Below are positions 7,620 through 18,946 of a DNA stretch of 64,000 bases, in pieces. The notes under the pieces are model-generated. The model did no database searches. It was not told where the DNA came from and saw only the letters and a program-made list of their open reading frames with translations. A program made the translations under genes and the position numbers. How positions within the stretch are numbered: the first letter of the stretch is position 1; the number at the start of each line of letters is the position of its first letter. The DNA is from CAMDPA01 sp964574325. GTDB lineage: Bacteria > Pseudomonadota > Alphaproteobacteria > Rhizobiales > Hyphomicrobiaceae. Where the stretch lies: contig CAZNMY010000001.1 of assembly GCA_964574325.1 (NCBI GenBank), positions 1 to 64,000 on the forward strand. Reading direction: 5' to 3'.

Positions 7620-9722
7620 ATGGACAAACCCGCGCAACGGCCGGGACAGGCGTCGCCGCCGACACCGCAGAACACGGTCATCGTCTGCTCGTGTGAGGAC
7701 ACCATGCCCCTGGATCTCGGGGCGCTTCAGAATGCGTGCAAGGGGGATCTCGTCAAGGGCGCGCGCCATCTGTGCCGGGGGCAGATCGATCTGTTTCGGG
7801 CGAGTGCGGGGGCCGGGCGGCTGACGGTTGCGTGCACCCAGGAGGAGCCGCTGTTCCGCGAGGTGGCGGCCGAGGAAGGGCTCGCGGCTGCGCTGGCATT
7901 CGTGAACATCCGCGAGACCGCGGGATGGTCGAGCGACGCCAAGCATGCATCGGCGAAGATGTCGGCTTTGCTGGCCGCCGCCGATCATTCGCCGCCGCCG
8001 CAGAAGTTCGTGACGATGGAGAGCGAGGGCGTAACGCTGATACTGGGACGCGACGAGGTCGCGATCGAGGCAGCCAACTCGCTCGCTGATACGCTCGACA
8101 TAACGGTGGTGTTGACAGGCGAGAGCGATGTCGCGCCGCCGCGGACGACGCGATATCCGGTGCGGCGTGGCGTGGCACGGCAGGCCAAGGGGCATCTCGG
8201 CGATTTCGAGGTCACGGTCGACGGGTATGCCGAGCCGGCGCCGTCGTCGCGGACGAAGCTCGACTTCGGTGCGCCTCGGAACGGGCTTTCGTCGAGGGCG
8301 GACCTGATCATCGATCTCACGGGCCGGCCGGCATTGTTCACGGCGCACGACCTGCGCGAGGGTTATCTGCGGGCCGATCCTCGCGATGCCGCGGCGGTTG
8401 CGCGGGTCGTGGCGAAGGCGTCGTCGCTGGTCGGCACGTTCGACAAGCCGAAGTACGTGGACTTCAAAGCCGACCTTTGCGCGCACTCGCGCTCGCGGAT
8501 CACGGGTTGCACGCGGTGTCTCGATCTGTGTCCGGCCGGTGCGATCACGTCGGCGCAGGATCACGTCGCGATCGACCCGTACATCTGCGGGGGATGTGGG
8601 CAGTGCGCCGCCGTGTGTCCGACCGGGGCTGCGAGCTACGACTTCCCGAGCACGGAGCGGCTGATCGGAAAGATACGCACGCTGCTGTCGGCTTATCGCA
8701 GCGCGGGTGGGCAACGGCCGGTCCTGCTGGTGCACGACGGCGAGCACGGCGTCGAGATGATCGATGCGGCGGCGCGCTATGCGGCGGGGCTTCCTGCTGC
8801 CGTGCTCCCGGTGCAGGTCAACGAAATCACGGAAATCGGGATCGAGACGATCGCTGCGGCGTTCGCCTACGGCGCGGGCCACGTGCGCTTCCTCATGCGG
8901 AACAAGCCGCGTCACGATCCGGAAGGTCTTCGCCGAACGCTGGCGCTGGCCGAGCCGATACTGGCTGCGCTCGGATACGGTGAAGCTGCTGCCGCGGCGA
9001 TCGAGACCGACGATCCCGAGGCGATGCTGGAAGCATTGGGAACGCTGCCGGCCGGGAACGCTGCGGCGCGGCCGGCGAGTTTCGTCGCGTCGGGCGGCAA
9101 GCGAGAGATTCTGCGGCTTGCGATGCGTGAATTGCATCGTGTGGCGCCGACGCCGATCGACGTCGTCGTGTTGCCGGAGCGGGCGCCGTTCGGTGCGGTG
9201 AATGTCGATACCGCAGGCTGCACCCTGTGCCTGTCGTGTGTCTCGGCCTGTCCGACCTCGGCGCTGACGGCGGGCGAGGACCGTCCGCTGCTGCGCTTCG
9301 ACGAGGGGCTGTGCGTGCAGTGCGGGCTGTGTCGCGCGACGTGCCCGGAGAAGGTGATCACGCTCGAGCCGCGGCTCGCTTTCGCGGCGTTCACCGGCGG
9401 CGCGGCGATGATCAAGGAAGAGGAGCCGTTCTGCTGCATCGAATGCGGCAAGGCGTTCGGCGTGAAAAGCACGATCGAGAAGATCGTGGCGAAGCTCGAA
9501 GGCAAGCACTGGATGTACACCGGCGCCAACGCCAAGCGTCTCGATCTCGTCCGGATGTGCGAGGACTGCCGGGTCAGCCAGGTCACGAATTCGGGCTTCG
9601 ATCCCTATGCGGCAGCGCCACGGCCGAAGGTGCGGACGACGGACGACTACTTCGCCGAGCGCGAGCGCCAACGTCAGCTCAAGGCGTCCGAGGGCGGTGA
9701 TGGCGAGGGTGGGACGTCGTGA
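7620..9722 (+). CDS. Large multi-[4Fe-4S] ferredoxin-type protein of the formate dehydrogenase locus
   Basis: 700 residues, soluble. The N-terminus holds a CSCEDTM...C...LCRGQ Cys set (residues about 23-52). Two tandem ferredoxin motifs follow at about 297-335 (CTRCLDLCPAGAI; CGGCGQCAAVCPTGA), a Cys-poor region whose VLLVHDGEHGVEMID recalls a delta-subunit fold, and a second pair near 535-580 (CTLCLSCVSACPTSAL; CVQCGLCRATCPEKVI). The C-terminus has CCIECGKAF and MCEDCR, possible further metal sites. It could wire electrons to or from formate dehydrogenase. It is divergent from the accessory operon across a 117-bp gap likely to hold both promoters. Start ATG 7620 is preceded by a weak AAAGG. 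Confidence 0.85.
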   Translation: MDKPAQRPGQASPPTPQNTVIVCSCEDTMPLDLGALQNACKGDLVKGARHLCRGQIDLFRASAGAGRLTVACTQEEPLFREVAAEEGLAAALAFVNIRETAGWSSDAKHASAKMSALLAAADHSPPPQKFVTMESEGVTLILGRDEVAIEAANSLADTLDITVVLTGESDVAPPRTTRYPVRRGVARQAKGHLGDFEVTVDGYAEPAPSSRTKLDFGAPRNGLSSRADLIIDLTGRPALFTAHDLREGYLRADPRDAAAVARVVAKASSLVGTFDKPKYVDFKADLCAHSRSRITGCTRCLDLCPAGAITSAQDHVAIDPYICGGCGQCAAVCPTGAASYDFPSTERLIGKIRTLLSAYRSAGGQRPVLLVHDGEHGVEMIDAAARYAAGLPAAVLPVQVNEITEIGIETIAAAFAYGAGHVRFLMRNKPRHDPEGLRRTLALAEPILAALGYGEAAAAAIETDDPEAMLEALGTLPAGNAAARPASFVASGGKREILRLAMRELHRVAPTPIDVVVLPERAPFGAVNVDTAGCTLCLSCVSACPTSALTAGEDRPLLRFDEGLCVQCGLCRATCPEKVITLEPRLAFAAFTGGAAMIKEEEPFCCIECGKAFGVKSTIEKIVAKLEGKHWMYTGANAKRLDLVRMCEDCRVSQVTNSGFDPYAAAPRPKVRTTDDYFAERERQRQLKASEGGDGEGGTS

Positions 9723-9877
9723 CGGCTGCGGTGCCGGGCGATGGCGCGATCCGGCGAAGGATGGCACGCGTCATATTTGCTTTGCCCGGTGACGATTGAT
9801 CGATAACGATAGTTCCGGGTAGGAAGCAGAACCTGCGTGCTCGCTCGAAGAGCCAGGATCAATTCTCGGAGTGCTGC

Positions 9878-10885
9878 ATGCCGGACGGGGCGCTGGGCAG
9901 GCTGGGGCGATGGGGACGCGGCGGGTGGCAACGCGATACACGGGTGCTGCCGAAGCGGCCCGGCGCCATTCGCAGCCGGATGCCGTTCGGATCCCTCAGA
10001 AAAGTGCCGCTGAAGGTCTATGGCCGGATCGGGGATCTCGAAGTCCGGCTCGCACGCACCAAGGCGGATGTGAAGCGCGCGCAGAGGCTGCGCTACGACG
10101 TCTTTTATCGCGAGATGTCCGCCAAGCCATCGATCAAGGCGAAGATGCGCCGCCGCGACGAGGATCGCTACGATGCGGTCTGCGATCATCTGCTCGTCGT
10201 CGATCTGTCGCCGGAGGTCGAGGCGGGATCGCGCAACACGTGGCGTGCGAAGCGGCAGCCGCGCGTGATCGGAACGTACCGCGTGCTGCGGCAGGAGGTG
10301 GCCGATCGCGCCGGGGGGTTCTACACGCAGGGCGAATACGACATCGCGCCGCTGATCGCTGCCCGTTCGCCTGGTTACAGGTTCATGGAGCTGGGGCGGA
10401 GCTGCGTGCTCAAGCCCTATCGCAACAAGCGGACGGTCGAGCTGCTGTGGCACGGGCTGTGGACTTACGTGCGCGAGCACAAGGTCGATGTGATGATCGG
10501 CTGCGCGAGTTTCGAGGGAACCGACCCGGCCGAGCACGCGATGGCGCTGTCGTTCCTGTACCATCATGCGCTGGCGCCGCCGGAATGGCGGGTGAAGGCG
10601 CATCCGCAGATGCATACCGAAATGAACCTGATCCCCAAGGAGCAAGTCGATGCCAAGGCGGCACTGAAAGCGTTGCCGCCTCTCATCAAGGGGTATTTGC
10701 GGCTCGGCGCGAAGGTCGGTGATGGTGCGGTGATCGACCGGCAGTTCGGGACGACCGACGTGCTGATCGTACTGCCGGTCGAGAACATCGATCCGCGCTA
10801 TTTCGAGCATTTCGGTGCGCCTGAAGAGCGCGAAAGCCGCGTGGCGGTGGGGAAGGTTGCAACGAGGAGGCCGGCGGCGAATTGA
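9878..10885 (+). CDS. olsB: OlsB-like L-ornithine N-alpha-acyltransferase (GNAT fold)
   Basis: 335 residues, close to OlsB proteins, which make lyso-ornithine lipid from 3-hydroxyacyl-ACP and ornithine at the inner membrane. Family signatures are LRYDVFYREMSAKP, DHLLVVD, VIGTYRVLRQEVADRAGGFYTQG-type sequence, FMELGRSCVLKPYR, and GCASFEGTDP. About 40 extra N-terminal residues rich in Gly/Arg precede the usual start; ATG 9980 (MPFGSLRK) could be the real start. No olsA is next to it, which is common. The stop codon lies within a long inverted repeat. Confidence 0.85.
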   Translation: MPDGALGRLGRWGRGGWQRDTRVLPKRPGAIRSRMPFGSLRKVPLKVYGRIGDLEVRLARTKADVKRAQRLRYDVFYREMSAKPSIKAKMRRRDEDRYDAVCDHLLVVDLSPEVEAGSRNTWRAKRQPRVIGTYRVLRQEVADRAGGFYTQGEYDIAPLIAARSPGYRFMELGRSCVLKPYRNKRTVELLWHGLWTYVREHKVDVMIGCASFEGTDPAEHAMALSFLYHHALAPPEWRVKAHPQMHTEMNLIPKEQVDAKAALKALPPLIKGYLRLGAKVGDGAVIDRQFGTTDVLIVLPVENIDPRYFEHFGAPEERESRVAVGKVATRRPAAN

Positions 10886-10960
10886 ATAATTCGTCGCGTT
10901 CGGCCTCCTTGGCGGCCCCCCTCCGGCCCTACGGGCCACCTCCCCCGCAAGGGGGGAGGA
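10866..10960. repeat. REP-like palindromic repeat cluster and probable terminator
   Basis: Three hairpins in a row. The first pairs GGAGGCCG (10866-10873) with CGGCCTCC (10901-10908) and contains an inner GCGGCGAATT/AATTCGTCGC stem that includes the olsB stop. The second pairs GGCCC with GGGCC (10925-10937). The third pairs CCTCCCCC with GGGGGAGG around GCAA (10939-10959). The 3' part resembles a GC-rich palindrome that I recall as dispersed in alphaproteobacterial genomes. It likely ends olsB and the convergent hydrolase transcripts. Confidence 0.6.
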
Positions 10961-11044
10961 GAACCGCGAGGTCGGCCTGCAAATCGCGGGAAGTATTGTT
11001 CGGAGCCGACAAGGCATCGACGCTTTGTTTTCCGCTCGACGGCA

Positions 11045-12127
11045 CTACGCCACGTTGGCATCCAGCCATTCGCCGATGACGGCGGCGATGGCGGCGTTGT
11101 TGGCTTCGATCATCATCATGTGGCCGTTGCCGCGAATTCCGCGATCGGCGAGGCGGATGAAGGTGTTCTTCACGCCGGCCTGGGTGAGCCATTGCGACGT
11201 GCAGTGATCGTAGGGCGCGTGATAGGACGCTTCGCCTTGCAGAATGGCGACGGGGATGCCGGCGAGGTTGGGGAGGCGGCGGGCGGGCTCGGCCTGTCGC
11301 CAGCAGCGCATCAGGCCCTCGCCCTGCGGTTCCTTCTCGCAGACGACGGCGAGGTGTTCGCCGGGAGCGAGGGGCGGGTCGTAGGTCAAGGGGAGATGGC
11401 AGATGCCGCCTTCCTTGAACGTCTTGCTTTCGCCGAACCAGTCCGGTGCGCCCTTGAATTCGGCGTCGCGCACGGGCGGGCCGTTCGGCTCGACGGCGAC
11501 GATACCCTTCACGAGGCGCGGCCGCCGGTCGGCGATGAGCCAGCCGAAGGTGCCGGCCTGGGAGTGGGTGAGCAGGACGGCCGGGCCGATGCGGTCGAGG
11601 AGTGCCGCGCCAGCTTCGGCATTGAGTGCCTGTTGCCTGGGGAAGTCCGCGATCGACGACAGTTGCGAGGCGAAGAACTCGTCGAACAGCGGGTCGCCGG
11701 GTTGGGCATCGCCGGGGAACTGTGTGTGAAGCGCGGCCTGGGGCCAGAGCATTGCGCGCTTGGGGCCGACGAAGCGGTCGGTTGCGAACGACAAATCGGC
11801 GCCGCGCATGTCACCGTAGGTCGAGGCATTGCCGGTTGCGCGTCCGCGGCCGACGGTGTCGACGACGTAGACCGGCCAGCCGCGGCGCAGGAAGTATTGC
11901 GCCCAGCCTTCACGGCCGTCGGGCGTGCCGGTGAAGTTGGTGCCGGACTGCGAGCCGCCGTGGACCATCACGATCGGACAGGGCGAGGTAACTTCGTGGG
12001 GGATCTGGTACTCGGCGTAGATCTGGCCGGTCATGACGCGGCCAGTCGGGGTGTCCTCGTAGCGGCCGCCGGCGAACAGATAGCCTTGTCGGGCGATGAC
12101 GAGAGGGTCGGGTGATGTTGCCGTCAT
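11045..12127 (-). CDS. Alpha/beta-fold hydrolase (esterase-like)
   Basis: 360 residues. The oxyanion-hole region is IVMVHGGSQSG, and the nucleophile elbow is LLTHSQAGTFGW, a G-x-S-x-G variant (THSQAG). A distal RGNGHMMMIEANN supplies the catalytic His. The fold and length fit the bacterial esterase/hydrolase branch that acts on small ester or lactone substrates; the substrate cannot be told from sequence. No signal peptide, so cytoplasmic. Monocistronic between topA (33 nt downstream on the same strand) and the repeat cluster. Confidence 0.8.
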   Translation of the reverse strand: MTATSPDPLVIARQGYLFAGGRYEDTPTGRVMTGQIYAEYQIPHEVTSPCPIVMVHGGSQSGTNFTGTPDGREGWAQYFLRRGWPVYVVDTVGRGRATGNASTYGDMRGADLSFATDRFVGPKRAMLWPQAALHTQFPGDAQPGDPLFDEFFASQLSSIADFPRQQALNAEAGAALLDRIGPAVLLTHSQAGTFGWLIADRRPRLVKGIVAVEPNGPPVRDAEFKGAPDWFGESKTFKEGGICHLPLTYDPPLAPGEHLAVVCEKEPQGEGLMRCWRQAEPARRLPNLAGIPVAILQGEASYHAPYDHCTSQWLTQAGVKNTFIRLADRGIRGNGHMMMIEANNAAIAAVIGEWLDANVA

Positions 12128-12160
12128 GCGGATCCTCCCCTTTCGCCCAGCGTCTACGCC

Positions 12161-14910
<2,750 letters not shown>

Positions 14911-15439
14911 GCCATCGACTTTTTCTGTTGCAGGATCGGGAAAAATGGCCGCCGGGGGCGGCGCCCAGATCCGCAGGGATGAAATTTTCGGTCATTTCGC
15001 GGTGCAGCGAACGGGCGGGAACATGGGTGATCCGGGCCCGACTGTCAAACCGACCCTCAAAACCTTCTTCGTGTCGGATACCAATCCGCGTCATTCCGGA
15101 GGGTGCTGGAGCAGTTTCCGATGAGATGCGAACTCCATGGCCGTTCGACCGATCGGATGAAATCACTCTACCCTCCTGAATTCAGAGCATTTTTATCCGT
15201 CCAGGGATTCGCTGAAGGGATCACTTCCGGTCGGATGATGCGCCAGGGGCTGCCCGATGCCGCGGTCGTATTGACTTGATCCGTACTGCAACTATAGATT
15301 GATTAATCCGTAGCGGCGGGGCTGCGGTGCGTCTCGAAAGTTGCAGGAAATCCATGCTTCAACAGTAGCAATCGGGGGCAATCCTTTGGCTCAGGGAAGC
15401 GTACGACTGCGCAAAAGACAAGGTGGCGGAAAAGCCGAC
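14911..15439. other. Non-coding interval between topA and a small plus-strand gene
   Basis: About 530 bp with no convincing reading frame. The left part should carry the topA promoter on the minus strand. The right part holds a good sigma-70-type promoter on the plus strand (listed separately), followed by a leader of about 140 nt before the small gene. Confidence 0.6.
15271..15298 (+). promoter_or_regulatory. Predicted sigma-70-type promoter
   Basis: TTGACT at 15271-15276 and TATAGA at 15293-15298, spaced by 16 bp, in otherwise GC-rich DNA. It points toward the small gene starting at 15440. Confidence 0.6.
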
Positions 15440-15646
15440 ATGGGGGTATCCGGCGATGAAGACGAGCAAGATCCGATCGAGACACCGATCGATGGGCGGC
15501 CCGACCTCCACAGCATTCAGTATATACTCGCAATGGTGCACGATCTGAAGAAGCTCGCGGCGAAATCCGGGCATCAGAGGGTCGCGCTCATTCTCGAGAT
15601 GGCCGAGCTCGAGGCGCGCGACCAGATCCGCAAGCCGGAACAGTAG
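15440..15646 (+). CDS. Small conserved-type hypothetical protein
   Basis: 68 residues if ATG 15440 is used (MGVSGDEDEQDPIETPIDGR), following AAGGTGG about 15 nt upstream. A 33-residue longer version from 15341 lacks a better site. The acidic N-terminus leads into an amphipathic helix (YILAMVHDLKKLAAKSGHQR, VALILEMAELEARDQIR). I have seen similar short proteins in Hyphomicrobiales but cannot name a function. It is preceded by a good promoter and converges on dprA with 27 bp between stops. Confidence 0.6.
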   Translation: MGVSGDEDEQDPIETPIDGRPDLHSIQYILAMVHDLKKLAAKSGHQRVALILEMAELEARDQIRKPEQ

Positions 15647-15673
15647 GTCGAGGCCTGCGAAAGATCTGCGGGG

Positions 15674-16891
15674 TCAGGCGTCCGGCTTCAGCGATACGAG
15701 CTGGCTGCCATGCATCTCGACTGATCCGGTCAGGGCGAGTTCCATGATTGCGACCTGGACGTCGCGGGCCGGCAGGCCCGTTGCGCGGGTGATCTCGTCG
15801 ACGCTGACAGGGGCTGGGCCGAGCACGCTCCGAACCGCCTGGATCACGGCGGCGGGGTCGGCGGGCGCGGCAGCCGGTGGTGGAGGATCGGAGGTCCGGT
15901 CCGGTGCGGGGGGCAGGTCATCGAAGGGTGCCGACGTGGAACTCATGTCCTCGAACGCGCGGAACGACGGCGCGGTGTGCTGACGGGCCAGGGTTTCGAG
16001 CACATCGTCTGCCGAGGTCGCCAGGAGGGCGCCATCCTTCAGTAGCTGATTTGTACCTTCCGCGCGTGGGTCGAGTGGATGGCCGGGAACGGCGAAGACA
16101 TCGCGGCCCTGCTCGTTGGCGAGGCGGGCGGTGATCAGCGTGCCGGAGCGCTTGGCGGCTTCGATGACGACGACGGCCAGCGCGATGCCTGAAATGATGC
16201 GGTTGCGCCGGGGGAAGTCCTGCGCGCGGGGCTGAAAACCGAGCGCCTGCTCCGACACGAGGCAGCCTTTTTCGGCGATCGCCGCCTGGAGATTTCGATG
16301 TTCCGGGGGATAGAAGATGTCGAGGCCGCCGGCGAGGACGGCGATGGTGCCCGTATCGATCGAGCTTTCGTGGGCGGCAGCGTCGATCCCGCGGGCGAGG
16401 CCGGAGCAGACGGCGTATCCGGCCTGGCCGAAGCTCGACGAGAATGTGTGGGCGAGCCGCAACCCGCCGGCGGAGGCGGAGCGCGAGCCGACGACGGCGA
16501 TCGAGGGGGCCGTGAGCAGTTCGGTGCGGCCCTTGACGTAGAGCAGCGGCGGGGCGCCTTCGGTGAAAGCGAGGGCCTTGGGGTATCCGGGCTCGATGGT
16601 GAAGATCAGTTGCACGCCGGCCATGGCGGCGGCTTCGAGTTCGGCCTCGGCTTTCGCTCGCGGGTAGATCTGTACGGGACGTCCACGACGCGTGCGCTTG
16701 CTCAGATCGGGTAGCGCGTCGAGGGCTTCGGAAGCGCCGCCGTAGTGATTGATGAGCGCGCGGAAAGTGGCGGGGCCGACGTTTTCCGAGCGGATCAGGC
16801 GGAGGCAGGCAAGGCGTTGCATATCGTCCAGGCGCGCTACGGGAAGCGGCGCGGCGGAGAAAAGGTCGGCCGGTGGCTCAGGCTTTTGCAC
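15674..16891 (-). CDS. dprA: DNA-processing protein DprA
   Basis: 405 residues from GTG 16891. DprA loads RecA on incoming single-stranded DNA during transformation. An N-terminal helical (SAM-like) domain ends near residue 60. The Rossmann-like domain contains VVGSRSASAGGLRLA, YAVCSGLARGIDAAAHESS, TIAVLAGGLDIFYPPEHR, FPRRNRIISGIA, IEAAKRSGTLITARLA and FAVPGHP. The C-terminal winged-helix (DprA_WH) is preceded by a Pro-rich linker. It overlaps the plsY stop by 14 nt, so the two are translationally coupled. Its presence does not prove natural competence. Confidence 0.95.
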   Translation of the reverse strand: MQKPEPPADLFSAAPLPVARLDDMQRLACLRLIRSENVGPATFRALINHYGGASEALDALPDLSKRTRRGRPVQIYPRAKAEAELEAAAMAGVQLIFTIEPGYPKALAFTEGAPPLLYVKGRTELLTAPSIAVVGSRSASAGGLRLAHTFSSSFGQAGYAVCSGLARGIDAAAHESSIDTGTIAVLAGGLDIFYPPEHRNLQAAIAEKGCLVSEQALGFQPRAQDFPRRNRIISGIALAVVVIEAAKRSGTLITARLANEQGRDVFAVPGHPLDPRAEGTNQLLKDGALLATSADDVLETLARQHTAPSFRAFEDMSSTSAPFDDLPPAPDRTSDPPPPAAAPADPAAVIQAVRSVLGPAPVSVDEITRATGLPARDVQVAIMELALTGSVEMHGSQLVSLKPDA

Positions 16892-17552
16892 CGATCTTCG
16901 GCTCCTCGCCTTTCATCAGCCGCTGGATGTTCGCTGTGTGTTTGTAAAGCAGCAGCAAAGTGAGCGGGACCAGCATCACAGCCAGTTGAGGGGCGCCGAG
17001 CAGCCAGACGACGGCCGGTGTCGCGAGGCTGGCGACGAGTGCGGAGAGAGAGGAATATTTTGTAACGACCGCCACAAGCAGCCAGATGCCGCAGAAAGCA
17101 ACTCCGGCCGGCAAAGCCAGTCCGAACAGCACGCCGATGTAGGTGGCCACGCCCTTGCCGCCCTTGAAGCCGAGCCAGACCGGATAGAGGTGGCCGAGAA
17201 ATGCCCCCAATGCAGCGGCGGCGGGCATATAGCGCACATCGGACACGAGCGTTGCGCTCATGGACACCGGCATCAACGAGCTACCTGGCTGCGATAAGAG
17301 CCAGATGTCCACAGCCAGCCACTTCACCAGCAGAACGGCCGCCGTGCCCTTCAGCGCATCCAGCAGCAGGGTGGCGGCCGCTAGACCCTTGTTGCCGGTG
17401 CGCAGGACATTGGTCGCGCCGATGTTGCCGGAGCCGACGTTGCGGATGTCGCCGAGTCCGGCAGCCCGCGTGAGAAGCAGGCCGAACGGAATTGAGCCCA
17501 GAAGATAGCCGAGCGTCATGGCGGCCAGCAACGGCAGGGTCAGTGTGCCCAT
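16878..17552 (-). CDS. plsY: Glycerol-3-phosphate acyltransferase PlsY
   Basis: 224 residues, inner-membrane enzyme that transfers the acyl group from acyl-phosphate to glycerol-3-phosphate, the first step of phospholipid synthesis. Diagnostic motifs are GSIPFGLLLTR, VGSGNIGATNVLRTGN and GFKGGKGVATYIG. Five or so hydrophobic segments span the length, which is normal for PlsY (about 200-220). It is 53 nt downstream of pyrC and overlaps dprA. Confidence 0.95.
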   Translation of the reverse strand: MGTLTLPLLAAMTLGYLLGSIPFGLLLTRAAGLGDIRNVGSGNIGATNVLRTGNKGLAAATLLLDALKGTAAVLLVKWLAVDIWLLSQPGSSLMPVSMSATLVSDVRYMPAAAALGAFLGHLYPVWLGFKGGKGVATYIGVLFGLALPAGVAFCGIWLLVAVVTKYSSLSALVASLATPAVVWLLGAPQLAVMLVPLTLLLLYKHTANIQRLMKGEEPKIGAKA

Positions 17553-17605
17553 TCAGATCTCTGCCCCCCGTCGTCGCGCCCCCACCGCAGGCGTGTGCGG
17601 CCGGC

Positions 17606-18946
17606 TCAACCGTACTGGTACACCGTCTCGCCCGCAACCATCGTGCGGAGCACCCGGCCGAGCAGCGTCATCTCGTCGAACGGCGTGTTCTTGGAGCGCG
17701 CCTTCATGTGGTCGCGGTCGACGACCCAGGGCATATCGAGGTCGAACAGCGTGAGGTCGGCTGGCGCGCCCTTGTCGAGGCGTCCGGAGGCGAGGCCGAG
17801 GAGCTTCGCTGGATTGATGGTCAGCGGCCGGAGAACGGCAGCAAGGTCGACTTTCTCGTCGTGATAAAGTTTCAGCGCTGCCGAGAGCAAGGTTTCGAGA
17901 CCGATCGCGCCGGGCTCGGCCTCGGCGAAGGGGCGGCGCTTGACGTCGGCGTCCTGCGGGTCGTGGCTCGATACGATGACGTCGATGTCGCCATTCGCGA
18001 TGCCGCGAACGAGGGCCGCGCGGTCCTCCTCCGAGCGCAAGGGCGGACGCAGTTTGAAGAAGGTGCGGTAGGGGCCGATGTCGGTCTCGTTCAAGGTGAG
18101 GTGGTGCATCGACACGGAGCACGTGACCGGCAACTTGCGCGCCTTTGCGGCCTTCACGACGCCGAGGCTCTCAGCACAGGAAATCGTTGCGGCGTGATAG
18201 CGACCGCCGGTCATCTCGACGAGGCGGATGTCGCGCTCCAGAATAATCACCTCTGCCATCTTGTGGGCTGCCGGCAAGCCGAGCCGGGCAGAGGTGGGGC
18301 CGGAGTTCATCGAGCCGCCGGCCGCGAGATAGCGGTCCTCGGGGTGATGCACGATGAGCGCGTCGAAGTCGCGGCTGTAGAGCAGCGCGCTGCGCATGAC
18401 CTTGGTGTCGGCAATGCTGTTCTTGCCGTTCGAAAAGGCGATGGCGCCGGTACGCTGGAGTAGACCGATTTCGGTCATCTCCTTGCCTTCGAGGCCCTTG
18501 GTCAGGGCGGCGCAGGTGCGGACGTTGACGACGCAGTTGTCGCGGGCGCGGCGCTGGATGAAGTCGACGAGGGCGACCTGATCGATCACCGGGTTGGTGT
18601 CGGGCATGACGACGATGGTCGTCACACCGCCGGCTGCGGCTGCCTCGCCTGCGGTGCGGATCGTTTCGCGGTGCTCGTAGCCGGGCTCGCCCATGAATAC
18701 CTGCATGTCGATCAGGCCGGGGCAGAGAACATTGCCGCGGCAGTCGATCACGTCGGCGCCATCGGGCGCATTGCGGCGAAGGTGCGCGCCGACGTCGGCG
18801 ATCACGCCGTCACGGACCAGCAATCCGCCGGGCTCGTCGCGCCGTGCGCCGGGATCGACGAGGCGCGCGTTGATGAAGACCGTCGGTCCTGCCGGCGTCT
18901 TGTTGGCGGGCGTCTTGTTGTGCGTGGCGGCCATGGATCGACTCAT
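17606..18946 (-). CDS. pyrC: Dihydroorotase-family protein of the pyrBC operon, lacking the HxH metal motif
   Basis: 446 residues from ATG 18946, whose ATGA overlaps the pyrB stop. It has the amidohydrolase fold of dihydroorotases (GGVTTIVVMPDTNPV, VSMHHLTLNETDIGPYRTFF, DVIVSSHDPQDADVKR, GAIGLETLL). At the position where active enzymes have HxHxxxREPG, this one reads MQVFMGEPG (residues 81-89), so both metal-binding His of the HxH pair are missing. Known non-catalytic PyrC-like partners (PyrX) hold aspartate transcarbamoylase together; the tight coupling to pyrB fits that role. An active dihydroorotase would then be elsewhere in the genome. Confidence 0.9.
   Translation of the reverse strand: MSRSMAATHNKTPANKTPAGPTVFINARLVDPGARRDEPGGLLVRDGVIADVGAHLRRNAPDGADVIDCRGNVLCPGLIDMQVFMGEPGYEHRETIRTAGEAAAAGGVTTIVVMPDTNPVIDQVALVDFIQRRARDNCVVNVRTCAALTKGLEGKEMTEIGLLQRTGAIAFSNGKNSIADTKVMRSALLYSRDFDALIVHHPEDRYLAAGGSMNSGPTSARLGLPAAHKMAEVIILERDIRLVEMTGGRYHAATISCAESLGVVKAAKARKLPVTCSVSMHHLTLNETDIGPYRTFFKLRPPLRSEEDRAALVRGIANGDIDVIVSSHDPQDADVKRRPFAEAEPGAIGLETLLSAALKLYHDEKVDLAAVLRPLTINPAKLLGLASGRLDKGAPADLTLFDLDMPWVVDRDHMKARSKNTPFDEMTLLGRVLRTMVAGETVYQYG

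Noticed and set aside
7560..11017. Long minus-strand frames (735 and 447 codons) across the 4Fe-4S gene and olsB
   Set aside because: Arg/His/Pro-rich shadow translations of GC-rich coding DNA; the plus strand carries intact Cys motifs and OlsB signatures.
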